From Maribellus comscasis (GTDB lineage: Bacteria; Bacteroidota; Bacteroidia; Bacteroidales; Prolixibacteraceae), in contig NZ_CP046401.1 of assembly GCF_009762775.1 (NCBI RefSeq), positions 4,054,001-4,118,000 on the forward strand: a DNA stretch of 64,000 bases, read 5' to 3'. A program made the translations under genes and the position numbers. Under the pieces are notes generated by a model. The model worked only from the letters and a program-made list of their open reading frames with translations. It was not told the origin of the DNA and made no database searches. Below, piece after piece: positions 45,763 through 55,783 of this stretch. Every line of letters starts with the position of its first letter. The first letter of the stretch is position 1.

Positions 45763-46158
45763 CTTTCCTCCGCTTTTTGCTGATTTCAACCCGGCTTGCT
45801 TTTATCAGCAGTAATAATAGGAACTCAGCCATTTTTTTGAATAAATTGTAGATTTTAAACGAAATTGTTGCACTGGGATTAGCACAACAAGTGGTGAGAA
45901 AACTATTCAAATCATCCACATGCGTAGGTGAAAACTGCATTATGCCCCAATCATTTTAATAGAAGATTCAGAAGTTTTTGCTTTTGGACGAAAAATCCCA
46001 TTTGCAGCCCAATACAGTAAAAATAGCAGATTTTGTATTATTAACAATTTTCTAAATACATGATTTGTGACAGTTGCAATGTAAAATAACTGTTAAAAAT
46101 GAATTCTATTTTTACAAAATTTTTAACTTTGATGCTTTAAAACATACACGGCATTTAT
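45763..46158. other. Gap between SusCD-1 and the Crp/Fnr gene
   Basis: No convincing gene; a 70-codon open frame on the minus strand (45728-45940) shows no protein-like pattern I recognise. TAACTTTG at 46124-46131 is an exact -7 box. A TGTGA half-site occurs in the sequence around 46067 but has no clear partner. Confidence 0.4.
46124..46131 (+). promoter_or_regulatory. Bacteroidota -7 box for the Crp/Fnr regulator
   Basis: TAACTTTG is an exact TAnnTTTG match, 27 bases before the ATG. Confidence 0.5.
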
Positions 46159-46860
46159 ATGTTAAATTCAGAGTTGGGAGTAAAAGATATAGTTGATAAT
46201 CCAAAGTCGATCTTTTATCTTTTGAATCAGGAAGAAAAAGATGAATTACAGCATCATATTTCTCTCGCGCATTATAAAAAAAACGAATTCATTTTTAAAG
46301 AGGGCGATAAACCTACCGGATTTCTTTTATTGGTTGATGGTAAAGTAAAGATTTTCAAGGAAGGCGTTGGTGGAAGGGAGCAGATTGTTCGTATGGCCAA
46401 ACCTCTTGGTGTTATTGGTTACAGGGCGCTTTTTAGCGACGAAATTCACAATTCGTCGGCAGTTACTTTGGAAGAGTCTCTTGTTTGTACAATAAGTCCC
46501 GATTTTATTTTTAATCGTGCTTTAAAAAACAGTGATTTTTCGTTTAAAATCATTCGTAAGTTGTCAAAAGAATTAGGTTTTTCAAATTCAAGAACAGTAA
46601 CACTTACACAAAAACATATTCGGGGCAGACTGGCAGAATCATTGCTTCTGCTTAAAGATAAGTATGGTTTTGAGCACGATGGAACCACACTCCGAGTATA
46701 CCTGTCACGGGAAGATATTGCCAATTTATCGAACATGACAACATCAAATGCAATTCGTACTTTGTCGACTTTTGCCAGCGAAAAGGTAATTGCTATTGAT
46801 GGACGGAAAATCAAAATTTTGGATGCCAACCGCCTGGAAAGAGTAAGCAAGTTAGGATAG
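46159..46860 (+). CDS. Crp/Fnr-family transcriptional regulator
   Basis: A 233-residue regulator with a cyclic-nucleotide-binding-type beta-roll (about 25-140: FIFKEGDKPTGFLLLVDGKVKIF..., VIGYRALFSDE) and a C-terminal winged helix (about 160-230: HIRGRLAESLLLL, LSREDIANLSNMTTSNAIRTL). The cysteines that bind the FNR iron-sulfur cluster are absent, and the R-S pocket of CRP is not obvious, so the effector is unknown. It lies downstream of SusCD-1, but a terminator and its own promoter box separate them. Confidence 0.92.
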   Translation: MLNSELGVKDIVDNPKSIFYLLNQEEKDELQHHISLAHYKKNEFIFKEGDKPTGFLLLVDGKVKIFKEGVGGREQIVRMAKPLGVIGYRALFSDEIHNSSAVTLEESLVCTISPDFIFNRALKNSDFSFKIIRKLSKELGFSNSRTVTLTQKHIRGRLAESLLLLKDKYGFEHDGTTLRVYLSREDIANLSNMTTSNAIRTLSTFASEKVIAIDGRKIKILDANRLERVSKLG

Positions 46861-46893
46861 GTTGAACTGCATTTACAGCAATTTTCTTTTTTT

Positions 46894-49368
46894 TTATTCC
46901 TGCAAATAGATTCGTTTTACACGTTGCGAAATCCCTGTTAAAACTTCGTACGGAATTGTACCCGCTTTTTCAGCTATTTCTGAAATAGAGATGTTTGAAC
47001 CAAAAAATTCTACCTCGTCACCCGCATTTACATCAATACCTGTTACATCAAGCATCAACATATCCATACAAATATTACCAATTATTGGTGCCAATTTGCC
47101 GCTGACAAAAGCAGAACCATTTTTATTACTGAGTTTTCTGTCCAGACCATCGGCATAGCCCAGCGGGACCACTGCTATTTTGCTCGTTTTCTCAACTTTC
47201 CCCTTTCGGTTATAGCCTACCGTCTCCGTTTTTTGAACTGTTTTTACCTGAGAAACAGTACTCTTTAATGTGCCAATATGCTCCAGTCCCAGTCCGGTTT
47301 GAGAAACGCCGTAAAGACCAATGCCAAGTCTCACCATTTCAAACTGGTATTTTGTGAAACGCTCAATTCCCGCAGAATTTAATATGTGCCGGTCTATATT
47401 ATATGAAAACTGTTTTGAGATATTTCCGGCGATTTCATTGAATCCGGAAATTTGCGTTTTTGTAAAGTCATCCATTTTAGGATCGTCACTTGCCGCAAGA
47501 TGCGAAAAAACAGACTTGACTTTTAGCCACCTGGTTGCCTTTATTGTTGAGATAGCATGTTGAATTTCAGATTCTGTTTTGAAACCTAAACGATTCATCC
47601 CGGTATCGATTTTTAGATGAACCGGAAACTCCTCCAAGGCATTTTGAGAGACGGTTTTAGTAAATGCTTGCAGCAATTCCAGGCTGTAAATGTTCGGCTC
47701 CAACCGGTAATCGATAAAATTTTGAAAACTGTGTTCTTCCGGATTCATTACAATAATCGGTGTTTGAATTCCGGCGTTTCGCAATTGTACACCTTCATCG
47801 GCAACAGCAACTGCAAGGTAATCTACATTCTGAAACTGAAGCATTTTTGCAATTTCCACATCGCCTGTGCCATATGAAAAGGCTTTTACCATCACCATAA
47901 CTTTTGTTTCGGGTTTTAAAAGTTTTCGAAACGCGTTGAGATTATAAACTAGTGCATTCAAATTAACTTCCAGAACCGTTTGATGTGTTTTCTGCTGAAG
48001 AAGAGCAGATATTTTTTCGAAAGTAAATTTTCGGGCACCTTTAATTAAGATTACTGAGTCTTTCAGATTTTCTTTCTGAAATGATTTTTCAAAGTCAATT
48101 AATTTGGAATAGCACTCTTTCCTAACCGAAAATACTTCAAAATATTTAGTTATTTCAGGACCAATTCCTATGAGTTTGTCAATTTTCCAGTCCAATAAAA
48201 GTTGGTTTACCTGTTTATATAAATCTGGTTTTGGAATACCGGTTTGTTGAATATCGGAAAGTATAACTGTTTTTTGTAAATGACCTTTTGCTGCTTGCTG
48301 CTGAAGCACGGACAATGCAATGGAAAACGAATTAAGGTCAGAGTTATAGTAATCGTTGATAAGTAGGCAGTTATTGATTCCCTGTTTAATTTCCAAACGC
48401 ATGGCAACAGGTTCGAGTTTTTCAAATCTTTTTAAAAACAGATCCGTTTTTTGGGTCAGCGCCCATATACCTGCAAAACAATGACAGGCATTTTCAATGG
48501 ATGAGGAGTCGGAAAAAGGAATTTTAAATGCATATTTTTTTGACTCAATTTTAGCTGAAATTTTAGTGTAACTTTCCTTCTTTTCTGCCGAAAAAGAAAG
48601 GAACACATTTTTATTTTTTAGCAACGACCAGCTAACCGGTGTTACGGAATGCTCTTCGCAGAAACGAGTAATCTTTTTTTTACACAATTGGTTGTCCACC
48701 GAAAAAATCAATTTTTCAGAGGACTTAAAAAGCTGGAGTTTTTCTTCTATTTTTTGCTCGTACGATTCAAAATTTTCCTGGTGGGCATCTCCAAGATTTG
48801 TAAAAATCCCGATTTCCGGTTTTATAATTTTTGTCAGCTTTTTCATTTCACCAGGTTCTGAAATACCAGCTTCAAAAATCCCCAGGTTGTAATTTTTATT
48901 CATCAATAATACAGAAAGCGGAACACCAATTTGAGAATTGTAGCTTTTGGGGCTTCTTACTATTGAGAAGTCTTCAGATAAAAGATCGTGCAACCATTCT
49001 TTTACAATTGTTTTTCCATTGCTTCCCGTAATTCCGATAACCGGATACAGGTTTTTCCGTCGGTTAAAAGTGGCCAGTTTTTGTAATGCTTCTGTAGTAT
49101 TCTTCACAAAAACAAAAGAGGCTTTTGAGTTGATCCATTTTTTTTCAGAAACAACAAAATTTTTTATACCCCGATCTATCAATTGGGGAATATAATGGTG
49201 TCCGTTATTTCGCGGCCCTGTAAGCGCAAAAAAAATAGCATTCTCTCCTGCGAAAAATGTTCGGCTGTCGGTAACAATATTTGTGATAATCTCATCTGAA
49301 GCATTTGGAGACGAAAATAATTTACCTTCTGTAAATTTTGAGATTTCTGAAATTGTGAATTGATTCAT
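46894..49368 (-). CDS. MurF-alanine racemase fusion (UDP-MurNAc-tripeptide:D-Ala-D-Ala ligase / Alr)
   Basis: An 824-residue bifunctional protein. The N-terminal MurF (about 1-450) has the ATP loop [17 protein letters not shown] and the [14 protein letters not shown] motif. The C-terminal alanine racemase (about 455-824) has [15 protein letters not shown], the PLP-lysine segment [23 protein letters not shown] and [11 protein letters not shown]. One chain thus makes D-Ala from L-Ala and adds D-Ala-D-Ala to the peptidoglycan precursor. Such fusions are common in Bacteroidota. The ATG at 49368 overlaps the tdk stop by four bases. Confidence 0.95.
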   Translation of the reverse strand: MNQFTISEISKFTEGKLFSSPNASDEIITNIVTDSRTFFAGENAIFFALTGPRNNGHHYIPQLIDRGIKNFVVSEKKWINSKASFVFVKNTTEALQKLATFNRRKNLYPVIGITGSNGKTIVKEWLHDLLSEDFSIVRSPKSYNSQIGVPLSVLLMNKNYNLGIFEAGISEPGEMKKLTKIIKPEIGIFTNLGDAHQENFESYEQKIEEKLQLFKSSEKLIFSVDNQLCKKKITRFCEEHSVTPVSWSLLKNKNVFLSFSAEKKESYTKISAKIESKKYAFKIPFSDSSSIENACHCFAGIWALTQKTDLFLKRFEKLEPVAMRLEIKQGINNCLLINDYYNSDLNSFSIALSVLQQQAAKGHLQKTVILSDIQQTGIPKPDLYKQVNQLLLDWKIDKLIGIGPEITKYFEVFSVRKECYSKLIDFEKSFQKENLKDSVILIKGARKFTFEKISALLQQKTHQTVLEVNLNALVYNLNAFRKLLKPETKVMVMVKAFSYGTGDVEIAKMLQFQNVDYLAVAVADEGVQLRNAGIQTPIIVMNPEEHSFQNFIDYRLEPNIYSLELLQAFTKTVSQNALEEFPVHLKIDTGMNRLGFKTESEIQHAISTIKATRWLKVKSVFSHLAASDDPKMDDFTKTQISGFNEIAGNISKQFSYNIDRHILNSAGIERFTKYQFEMVRLGIGLYGVSQTGLGLEHIGTLKSTVSQVKTVQKTETVGYNRKGKVEKTSKIAVVPLGYADGLDRKLSNKNGSAFVSGKLAPIIGNICMDMLMLDVTGIDVNAGDEVEFFGSNISISEIAEKAGTIPYEVLTGISQRVKRIYLQE

Positions 49369-49946
49369 TTTTTTGAATTTGCCTCTCGGTAGCAACTGCG
49401 ACAGAGGGGTTCGTAAATGTCTTTCTCGCCCAAAAGTACAACCTGTTCTTTTTCAGAAAGCCGATGAGAAAACTGAGCGATATTTCCACACCTTACACAA
49501 ATGGCATGTACTTTTGTAACATGATCTGCAATGGCCATTAACCCGGGAATTGGACCAAACGGAACGCCTTTAAAGTCCATATCCAGTCCGGCTACAATTA
49601 CACGTATTCCCATATTTGCCAGTTTTGCAGCAACTTCAATAAGCCCTTTGTCGAAGAACTGAGCTTCGTCTATTCCAATAACGTCAACATCGTTTGAGTA
49701 AAGCAATATATTTGCAGAGTTTTCTACGGGAGTTGAACGGATAGAATTTTCATCGTGTGAAACCACTTCTGTTTCCGAATAACGCACATCAATTATCGGT
49801 TTATAAATTTCCACACGCTGTTTTGCAATTTTTGCCCGTTTTAACCTGCGTATCAGTTCCTCAGTTTTTCCTGAAAACATTGAGCCTGCAACAACTTCAA
49901 TCACCCCCACTTTTTTATGGGCGTTTACATCCCTTTCTATAAACAT
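49365..49946 (-). CDS. tdk: Thymidine kinase, type II
   Basis: A 193-residue thymidine kinase of the TK1-like family, phosphorylating thymidine in salvage. The P-loop is [12 protein letters not shown] (near residue 21), the DEAQ motif is IGIDEAQFF (near 93), and a zinc-binding pair of Cys motifs (CVRCG and CRSCY) lies in the C-terminal lasso region. It is first in a two-gene operon with murF-alr. An exact -7 box lies 33 bases upstream. Confidence 0.96.
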   Translation of the reverse strand: MFIERDVNAHKKVGVIEVVAGSMFSGKTEELIRRLKRAKIAKQRVEIYKPIIDVRYSETEVVSHDENSIRSTPVENSANILLYSNDVDVIGIDEAQFFDKGLIEVAAKLANMGIRVIVAGLDMDFKGVPFGPIPGLMAIADHVTKVHAICVRCGNIAQFSHRLSEKEQVVLLGEKDIYEPLCRSCYREANSKK

Positions 49947-49979
49947 TTACGTTATATGAATAAGAAATTAGTACTTTTA

Positions 49980-49987
49980 CAAAAATA
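49980..49987 (-). promoter_or_regulatory. Bacteroidota -7 box for tdk
   Basis: The minus strand reads TATTTTTG, an exact TAnnTTTG match 33 bases before the tdk ATG. Confidence 0.5.
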
Positions 49988-50015
49988 ATCTTTAAAAATA
50001 ATAGGTCGGGCAAGA

Positions 50016-50843
50016 ATGGAAAATAAAAAACTGGTAAATATTCTTTTAAAAGATATGGGCGAATTGGAGGAACTGGTTGTTGAAATAAAAGAAAAAGGGA
50101 ACTTCGACTCGCTTGAAATTGAATTTCTGCATACCCGGGCAAAAGGTATTATGCAGCTTTTACAGATGTTAAACGGAAATGAAAGTGAAAATCCAGTTCC
50201 TGAAGCGATTCAGAAAATTGTTGAAGAAATTCCTGAAAATATAAATTCCGAAAAAATACCACCAGCTCCGGAGATTGAATCTCCTGTAAAAGAAGAAGAG
50301 ATTATTGTAAAGCCGGAAAAAGAAGAACCGGTTCCTGAGCCTGAAATAAAAGAGGAGCCTCAAATCTCAACAGAAGAACCGAAAGAAGAAGTTGTTGAAA
50401 GTAAAATTGAAGAGCCTGAAGAAGATATTTCCGGTAATTCCCGTGGGGGTGGAGAAGAAGAGGATTCAGCCGATTTTGAAAATGGCGATGTGGAATTGGA
50501 AGAAGAGGAAACAACAGAAATAAATCCGCGTCTTGGTGATAGCTTTTTAAAGGGGAAATCAGTGAATGATATTATACATGATCAAAACAAACTTGAATTT
50601 AAGTTGTCTAATCGCCCGGTAGACAGTATTCGTTCAGCGATTGGAATTAATGACCGTTTTCAGTATATAAGGGAACTTTTTGACGGAAACCCCGAACGGT
50701 TTTCGGAAACGGTGACATCCATCGACGCCATGAAAAGTATAAATGAAGCAGTGAGCTACTTGCAGCAAAATTTTAAATGGAAAAAGAACGAAACCAGCTT
50801 GAAGTTTGTAAACCTTGTAAAGCGGCGTTTCACCAATGAATAG
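50016..50843 (+). CDS. Acidic protein with low-complexity middle and globular C-terminal domain, unknown function
   Basis: A 275-residue protein. The N-terminal 50 residues look helical (LVNILLKDMGELEELVVEI). Residues about 55-170 are a Glu/Pro/Lys-rich, probably disordered stretch. The last 95 residues look globular (KSVNDIIHDQNKLEFKLS, RPVDSIRSAIGINDRFQYI, SINEAVSYLQQNFKW). No signal peptide, so cytoplasmic. The gene overlaps rsmI by eight bases and so is co-transcribed with it. I recall similar proteins in this place in other Bacteroidota but no known role. Confidence 0.75.
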   Translation: MENKKLVNILLKDMGELEELVVEIKEKGNFDSLEIEFLHTRAKGIMQLLQMLNGNESENPVPEAIQKIVEEIPENINSEKIPPAPEIESPVKEEEIIVKPEKEEPVPEPEIKEEPQISTEEPKEEVVESKIEEPEEDISGNSRGGGEEEDSADFENGDVELEEEETTEINPRLGDSFLKGKSVNDIIHDQNKLEFKLSNRPVDSIRSAIGINDRFQYIRELFDGNPERFSETVTSIDAMKSINEAVSYLQQNFKWKKNETSLKFVNLVKRRFTNE

Positions 50844-51528
50844 TTTTGGAAGATTGGTTCTTGTTCCCACACCCATTGGAAACCTTGAGGATATTACGTT
50901 GCGGGCAATTAATGTTTTAAAAGATGCTGATTTAATTTTGGCTGAAGATACACGTGTTTCATCAAAATTAATGAAACATCTGGAAATTGATAAAAGGCTA
51001 ATTCCACATCACAAATTCAACGAACACAAAACACTTCAGAATATTATTTCCAAATTGAAGGAAGGTTTACATGTTGCAATGATTTCAGATGCCGGAACTC
51101 CCGGAATTTCAGATCCCGGGTTTTTATTGGTTCGAACCTGCATCGAAAACACCATTGATGTAGAGTGTCTTCCCGGAGCCACTGCTTTAATTCCTGCACT
51201 TGCTGTTTCAGGTTTGCCAACCGATAAATTTGTTTTTGAAGGTTTTCTTCCTCAAAAAAAAGGGCGGCAGAAAAGATTAATTCAACTCTCGGAGGAAAAC
51301 CGGACAATGGTGTTTTATGAATCTCCTTTTCGGCTGGTAAAGGCGATTTCTCAGTTTTCCGCGTTTTTTGGTGCAGAAAGACAGGCATGTGTTTGCCGGG
51401 AACTCAGTAAAATGTTCGAAGAAATAAAACGCGGAACTTTAGCTGAACTTGAAAAATATTATTCGGAAAATACACCTAAAGGAGAAATTGTGATTGTTGT
51501 GGAAGGCTTTTCAAAAAAGGAAAAGTAA
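50836..51528 (+). CDS. rsmI: 16S rRNA (cytidine1402-2'-O)-methyltransferase
   Basis: A 230-residue RsmI. LVLVPTPIGNLEDITLRA at the start, LAEDTRVSSKLMKH, ISDAGTPGISDPGFLLV (SAM pocket) and the C-terminal KGEIVIVVEG are the signature segments of this tetrapyrrole-methylase-like family. It methylates C1402 in the ribosomal P site. It overlaps the acidic-protein gene by eight bases. Confidence 0.96.
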   Translation: MNSFGRLVLVPTPIGNLEDITLRAINVLKDADLILAEDTRVSSKLMKHLEIDKRLIPHHKFNEHKTLQNIISKLKEGLHVAMISDAGTPGISDPGFLLVRTCIENTIDVECLPGATALIPALAVSGLPTDKFVFEGFLPQKKGRQKRLIQLSEENRTMVFYESPFRLVKAISQFSAFFGAERQACVCRELSKMFEEIKRGTLAELEKYYSENTPKGEIVIVVEGFSKKEK

Positions 51529-51555
51529 GGTTATTTCTCATTGTGAAGATACTAA

Positions 51556-52275
51556 ATGATAAAAAAGTACAGGCATATCTTTTTTGACCTCGATAATACA
51601 TTATGGGATTTTGAAAAGAATTCAAAAAATGCCATGCAAATAACATTTACCCATTTTTTTGATGATGCAGAACTGCCATTTGTCCACTTTTTTGAGACTT
51701 ATTCCCGCATTAACGATTATTTGTGGGATGAGTATAAAAAAAGGAATATTCAAAAAAAAGAATTAATCTTTTTGAGGTTCAAACAGACTTTTAGCACTCA
51801 CAAGCTTTCGGGGGTGGAGCCGGAAGAAATGAACGCGTTTTATCTGGAGGAAATGGCAAAGCAAAAAGACTTGAAAGTTGGTGCGCAGGAAATACTTCAA
51901 TATCTAAAAAAAAGAAATTACATATTGCATATTATTACAAATGGTTTTAAGGAGGTCCAATATAAAAAGTTGGAAACCTCGGGGTTAAAGCTTTTTTTTA
52001 AAAATATTTTTATTTCAGAGGATGTGAAGGTACCAAAACCGGGATTTGAAATTTTTGAATATGCTATCAAATCGTCAAATGCCAGGAAATCGGAATGTCT
52101 GATGGTAGGAGATGATTGGCATGTGGATATTGTTGGAGCAAATCAGTTCGGGATTGATTCGATTTACATTCCATTAAATAAACATGCGGAATATGGTCGT
52201 TCCAACGGAGAGGTAAAGAATAAGAATAAAATATATATTGTTGACGAAATTATAGATTTAAAAGGGTTTTTGTAA
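51556..52275 (+). CDS. HAD hydrolase, YjjG-type pyrimidine nucleotidase
   Basis: A 239-residue HAD phosphatase with motif I HIFFDLDNTLWDFEKN, motif II HIITNGF, motif III Lys in VPKPGFEIFEYA, and motif IV MVGDDWHVDIVGANQFGI. The DLDNTLWDF start and the alpha-helical cap match the YjjG group, which dephosphorylates noncanonical pyrimidine nucleotides such as dUMP derivatives. It follows rsmI after 27 bases. Confidence 0.88.
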   Translation: MIKKYRHIFFDLDNTLWDFEKNSKNAMQITFTHFFDDAELPFVHFFETYSRINDYLWDEYKKRNIQKKELIFLRFKQTFSTHKLSGVEPEEMNAFYLEEMAKQKDLKVGAQEILQYLKKRNYILHIITNGFKEVQYKKLETSGLKLFFKNIFISEDVKVPKPGFEIFEYAIKSSNARKSECLMVGDDWHVDIVGANQFGIDSIYIPLNKHAEYGRSNGEVKNKNKIYIVDEIIDLKGFL

Positions 52276-52348
52276 AAAAAATCTTCTAAATACTTATGTT
52301 AATTACTTTTTGTAAGTTAAATCTTCTTTTTCAAAACAAAAAAATGTG

Positions 52349-52413
52349 TAACATTTATTTTTAATTTTCAATTCTTTTTATAACATTTGCAAGTGTTAAT
52401 ATTTTTAACATTT
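52349..52413 (+). promoter_or_regulatory. Repeated TAACATTT motif and operator-like inverted repeat before SusC-2
   Basis: TAACATTT occurs three times (52349-52356, 52381-52388, 52406-52413). The last overlaps an inverted repeat TGTTAA (52394-52399) / TTAACA (52405-52410), five bases apart, which sits immediately upstream of the -7 box. This looks like a regulator-binding region; the regulator is unknown. Confidence 0.45.
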
Positions 52414-52416
52414 AAC

Positions 52417-52424
52417 TAATTTTG
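52417..52424 (+). promoter_or_regulatory. Bacteroidota -7 box for the SusC-2 operon
   Basis: TAATTTTG, then C, is an exact TAnnTTTG match, giving a leader of about 120 bases before the ATG at 52552. Confidence 0.55.
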
Positions 52425-52551
52425 CATAAAACATATTAAAAAGGGGGAACTATAAACGTTTTATACGGGATTTGGGGGAATTCCATCAAGACGTAAAAAA
52501 ATCTTTATTCTATAAATAATGCTGTTTAATTATTAATTTAAAACTATTTCT

Positions 52552-55500
52552 ATGAAAAAAATTGCGCTTTTTTTATCGATTCTTCTTTTCATGGGAATTT
52601 CGATGGCCAATGCTCAGACAAAGGTTTTAACCGGTACGGTTACTTCCTCTGAGGATGGTACACCGATTCCCGGAGTCTCGGTAGCAGTTAAAGGAACAAC
52701 ACTAGGAACTATCACTAACATTGATGGTGAATATTCTTTGCAGGTTCCGGAAGATGCTCAGACTTTGGTTGCGAGCTTTGTTGGTATGAAAAAGCAGGAA
52801 ATTCCTATTGGCTCCTCAACAACAATTGATATTGTTATGGAGCCTGATGTTTTTGGTATCGACGAAGTTGTCGTTACTGCAATGGGGATTTCTCAGGAAA
52901 GAAAAGGTTTAGGTTATAATGTTCAGGAAGTTAATTCTGAAAAAATAGCCACAAAACCAAATGCTGACATTGTAAACTCTCTTTCCGGACAAACATCAGG
53001 GGTTCAGATTACAAGTTCAGCAGGTGATGCCGGTGCTTCTACATATATCACTATCAGGGGGGCGGCTTCAATCACAGGAAACAACCAGCCGTTGTTTGTT
53101 GTTAACGGAATGCCAATTATCTCCAGCGGTGGTTCCGGTGGAGTTGGGGGTGTAACTACTTCCAGTCGGTCTATCGATATCAATCCTGATGATATTGAGT
53201 CGATTACCGTATTGAAAGGTGGTGCTGCAACTGCACTTTATGGTTTAAGAGCTGCGAACGGTGCTTTAATTATTACTACGAAAAGTGGGAAAAGTGTTCA
53301 GCAGAAAAAAATTGAATTCCATACTTCTGTAAGTTTCGATGAAATTTCTCAGGTTCCTGAACGCCAAACAATGTGGGCACAAGGAAATAACGGGAACTGG
53401 ATTGGCGGAAATGCAGCCTCATTTGGTCCGAAGATTTCTGAATTGGAGTACGACGGAGATACCGATTATAAATGGGATCCAAATGGAAGATTGGTGCCCA
53501 AAGGAACCGGAAACGGAGTACCTGCCCAGGCATACGATCAGTACAAGTTTTTTCAGACAGGTATTTCTACCAATAATCGTTTGAATATTAGCAATGGTAA
53601 CGATATGGGAAGTTATTACTTTTCTATTTCTCACCTGGATCAGGAAGGGATTATTCCAAATAACGTTTACAAGAGGTTAACCATGCGTTTAAATGCAACT
53701 ACAAAATTGCATGAAAAAGTCACTATTGGAACTGATTTCGCGTATACGAATTCTGTTTCAACGCAAATCCAAAAGGGGTCTAACGTATCAGGTATTATGC
53801 TGGGGTTGGTAAGAACAGCAACCACGTTTGATAACAGCGCCGGCTACGAATTTGCTGACGGAACACAACGAAACTACAGAAACGGTGGTGGTTACGATAA
53901 CCCATACTGGGTTGCCAACAACATTGCATATGACGAAAATGTGAATCGTTTTACCGGAAGCGGAAATCTGAATGTTCGATTTACTGATTATCTCAGTTTA
54001 TCGTATACGGCAGGTGTTGACTGGTTTAACAGAAGATACCAGGATAAATTTGCAAATAACTCAAGAGGATATCCGAGCGGGTATGTAGAAGAGTATATGA
54101 ATTACAATGGAATTTTTAACTCAGATTTGTTGCTAAATTTCCAGACAGATATCAGTGAGTCGCTCAATATTAAAGCTACTCTTGGCCACAACATGTATGA
54201 AACTTTCTTCAAAAGAATAACAGGTTCAGCTGAAGGTTTGGAAATTGAAAGATTTTATCAGTTATCAAATTCTGCGAATGCTGTTGTAAGCACAGCAACA
54301 AGTAACTACAGAACGGCTGCAATTTTTGGCGATATTCACCTTGCCTGGAATGACATGTTATATTTAGGTGTAACCGGACGTAACGACTGGTCTACAACGA
54401 TGCCCGAAGCAAATTTGTCGGCATTTTATCCATCAGTTAGCTTAGGTTTTGTATTTACTGAATTGAGTGCTTTTGAAGGCAGTTTCTTAACCTTTGGTAA
54501 ATTGCGTGCGTCAGCAGCCCGTACTGCTAATATTGCAGGAGCTTATAACACAACCAATTATTTTTACAGTGCAGGAACAGGAGACGGTTGGACAAACGGA
54601 GCAGGTTTCCCCTATCAGGGGCAAACTGGTTTTCAGGTTGGTTCTGGTTTAGGTAACCCTGATTTGAAACACGAAACGATGGATTCATGGGAAGTGGGTT
54701 TGGAAGCACGTATGTTTAACGGACGAGTTGGATTTGATGTTTCTTATTTCGAGAATTTAAATAAAGATTTGTTAATGTCGGTTCCTATTGCACGTTCAAC
54801 AGGTTTCTCCTCGGTGTATAAAAATGCCGCATCAATGGAATCAAAAGGTATTGAGGTGAGCTTCGATGCAGCTATTGTTCAGTCAAACAGTTTTCAATGG
54901 GACATTTTGGCCAACTTTACCAAAATGACAAATACGGTTACTGAGCTTGCTGAAGGTGTTGATAATATCTTTCTGGGAGGTTTTACAGTTCCACAAGTTC
55001 GTGCAGTTGTTGGAGAAGAATATGGAAGTATTTTTGGAAACGACTGGTATCGGGATGCTGATGGAAATATCCTGGTGAATGATGACCCTACGGATAACCT
55101 TCGTGACGGTTACCCATTCCCCGATACCCGTTCAATGGTTCCGATTGGAAATACAAACCCGGACTGGACCGCAAACATTACCAATACATTTACATACAAA
55201 GATCTTTCCTTAAGCTTCCTTGTTGATATTAAAAAGGGTGGTATGATGTACAACGGTACCGCTTTTGCAATGAATTATTTTGGTACGCACAAACGTACTG
55301 AGAACCGGGAAGTATATTATACTCCGGAAGGAACAATCGACTTCGATTTAACGCCTTCTGAAAACATTGTTGTTTTTGATGGTGTTTACGGACATGTTGA
55401 CGCTGACGGAAATCCGGTGAGTTCGGGAAAAACCAACGTAACGCCGGTTGTTTTGGATGAAGACTGGTTTGAAGGAAACGGTAGTAACTTTGGTGGTGGA

Positions 55501-55758
55501 CCTTCTGTAGCAGCTATGGAACCTGCAGGATGGGTAAGACTTAGAGATATAACATTAAGTTATAATTTACCGGTAAAAAATACATTCCTAAGCGATGCGA
55601 TGATTTACGTTAGCGGTAAAAACTTGTTGTTATTTACTCCGTATACAGGTGTTGATCCGGAAACAAACTTACTGGGGTCTTCGAATGCCCGTGGTATGGA
55701 TTACTTTAACAACCCGGGTACTAAAACTTACATGGTTGGTTTAAAAGTAACCTTTTAA
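52552..55758 (+). CDS. SusC/RagA-type TonB-dependent transporter (pair 2)
   Basis: A 1068-residue outer-membrane transporter. A signal peptide (about 1-22, ...MANAQ) leads directly into the carboxypeptidase-D-regulatory-like domain (LTGTVTSSEDGTPIPGVSV), then FGIDEVVVTAMG and the plug (ITIRGAASITGNNQPLFVV, ITVLKGGAATALYGLRAANG) and the barrel, ending VGLKVTF. There is no STN domain, so unlike pair 1 it should not signal to an anti-sigma factor. It is first of three co-directed genes. The substrate is unknown; no degradative enzyme is near. Confidence 0.95.
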   Translation: MKKIALFLSILLFMGISMANAQTKVLTGTVTSSEDGTPIPGVSVAVKGTTLGTITNIDGEYSLQVPEDAQTLVASFVGMKKQEIPIGSSTTIDIVMEPDVFGIDEVVVTAMGISQERKGLGYNVQEVNSEKIATKPNADIVNSLSGQTSGVQITSSAGDAGASTYITIRGAASITGNNQPLFVVNGMPIISSGGSGGVGGVTTSSRSIDINPDDIESITVLKGGAATALYGLRAANGALIITTKSGKSVQQKKIEFHTSVSFDEISQVPERQTMWAQGNNGNWIGGNAASFGPKISELEYDGDTDYKWDPNGRLVPKGTGNGVPAQAYDQYKFFQTGISTNNRLNISNGNDMGSYYFSISHLDQEGIIPNNVYKRLTMRLNATTKLHEKVTIGTDFAYTNSVSTQIQKGSNVSGIMLGLVRTATTFDNSAGYEFADGTQRNYRNGGGYDNPYWVANNIAYDENVNRFTGSGNLNVRFTDYLSLSYTAGVDWFNRRYQDKFANNSRGYPSGYVEEYMNYNGIFNSDLLLNFQTDISESLNIKATLGHNMYETFFKRITGSAEGLEIERFYQLSNSANAVVSTATSNYRTAAIFGDIHLAWNDMLYLGVTGRNDWSTTMPEANLSAFYPSVSLGFVFTELSAFEGSFLTFGKLRASAARTANIAGAYNTTNYFYSAGTGDGWTNGAGFPYQGQTGFQVGSGLGNPDLKHETMDSWEVGLEARMFNGRVGFDVSYFENLNKDLLMSVPIARSTGFSSVYKNAASMESKGIEVSFDAAIVQSNSFQWDILANFTKMTNTVTELAEGVDNIFLGGFTVPQVRAVVGEEYGSIFGNDWYRDADGNILVNDDPTDNLRDGYPFPDTRSMVPIGNTNPDWTANITNTFTYKDLSLSFLVDIKKGGMMYNGTAFAMNYFGTHKRTENREVYYTPEGTIDFDLTPSENIVVFDGVYGHVDADGNPVSSGKTNVTPVVLDEDWFEGNGSNFGGGPSVAAMEPAGWVRLRDITLSYNLPVKNTFLSDAMIYVSGKNLLLFTPYTGVDPETNLLGSSNARGMDYFNNPGTKTYMVGLKVTF

Positions 55759-55783
55759 TTATCACCTCAAAAAATAAGTAATC

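Noticed and set aside
45728..45940. 70-codon minus-strand frame after SusD-1
   Set aside because: It runs through the terminator hairpin of the Sus operon and shows no protein-like pattern.
49365..49368. Longer N terminus for the MurF-Alr fusion (start near 49395)
   Set aside because: It would add nine residues inside tdk, whereas the ATG at 49368 gives a normal ATGA-type overlap and a normal MurF start.
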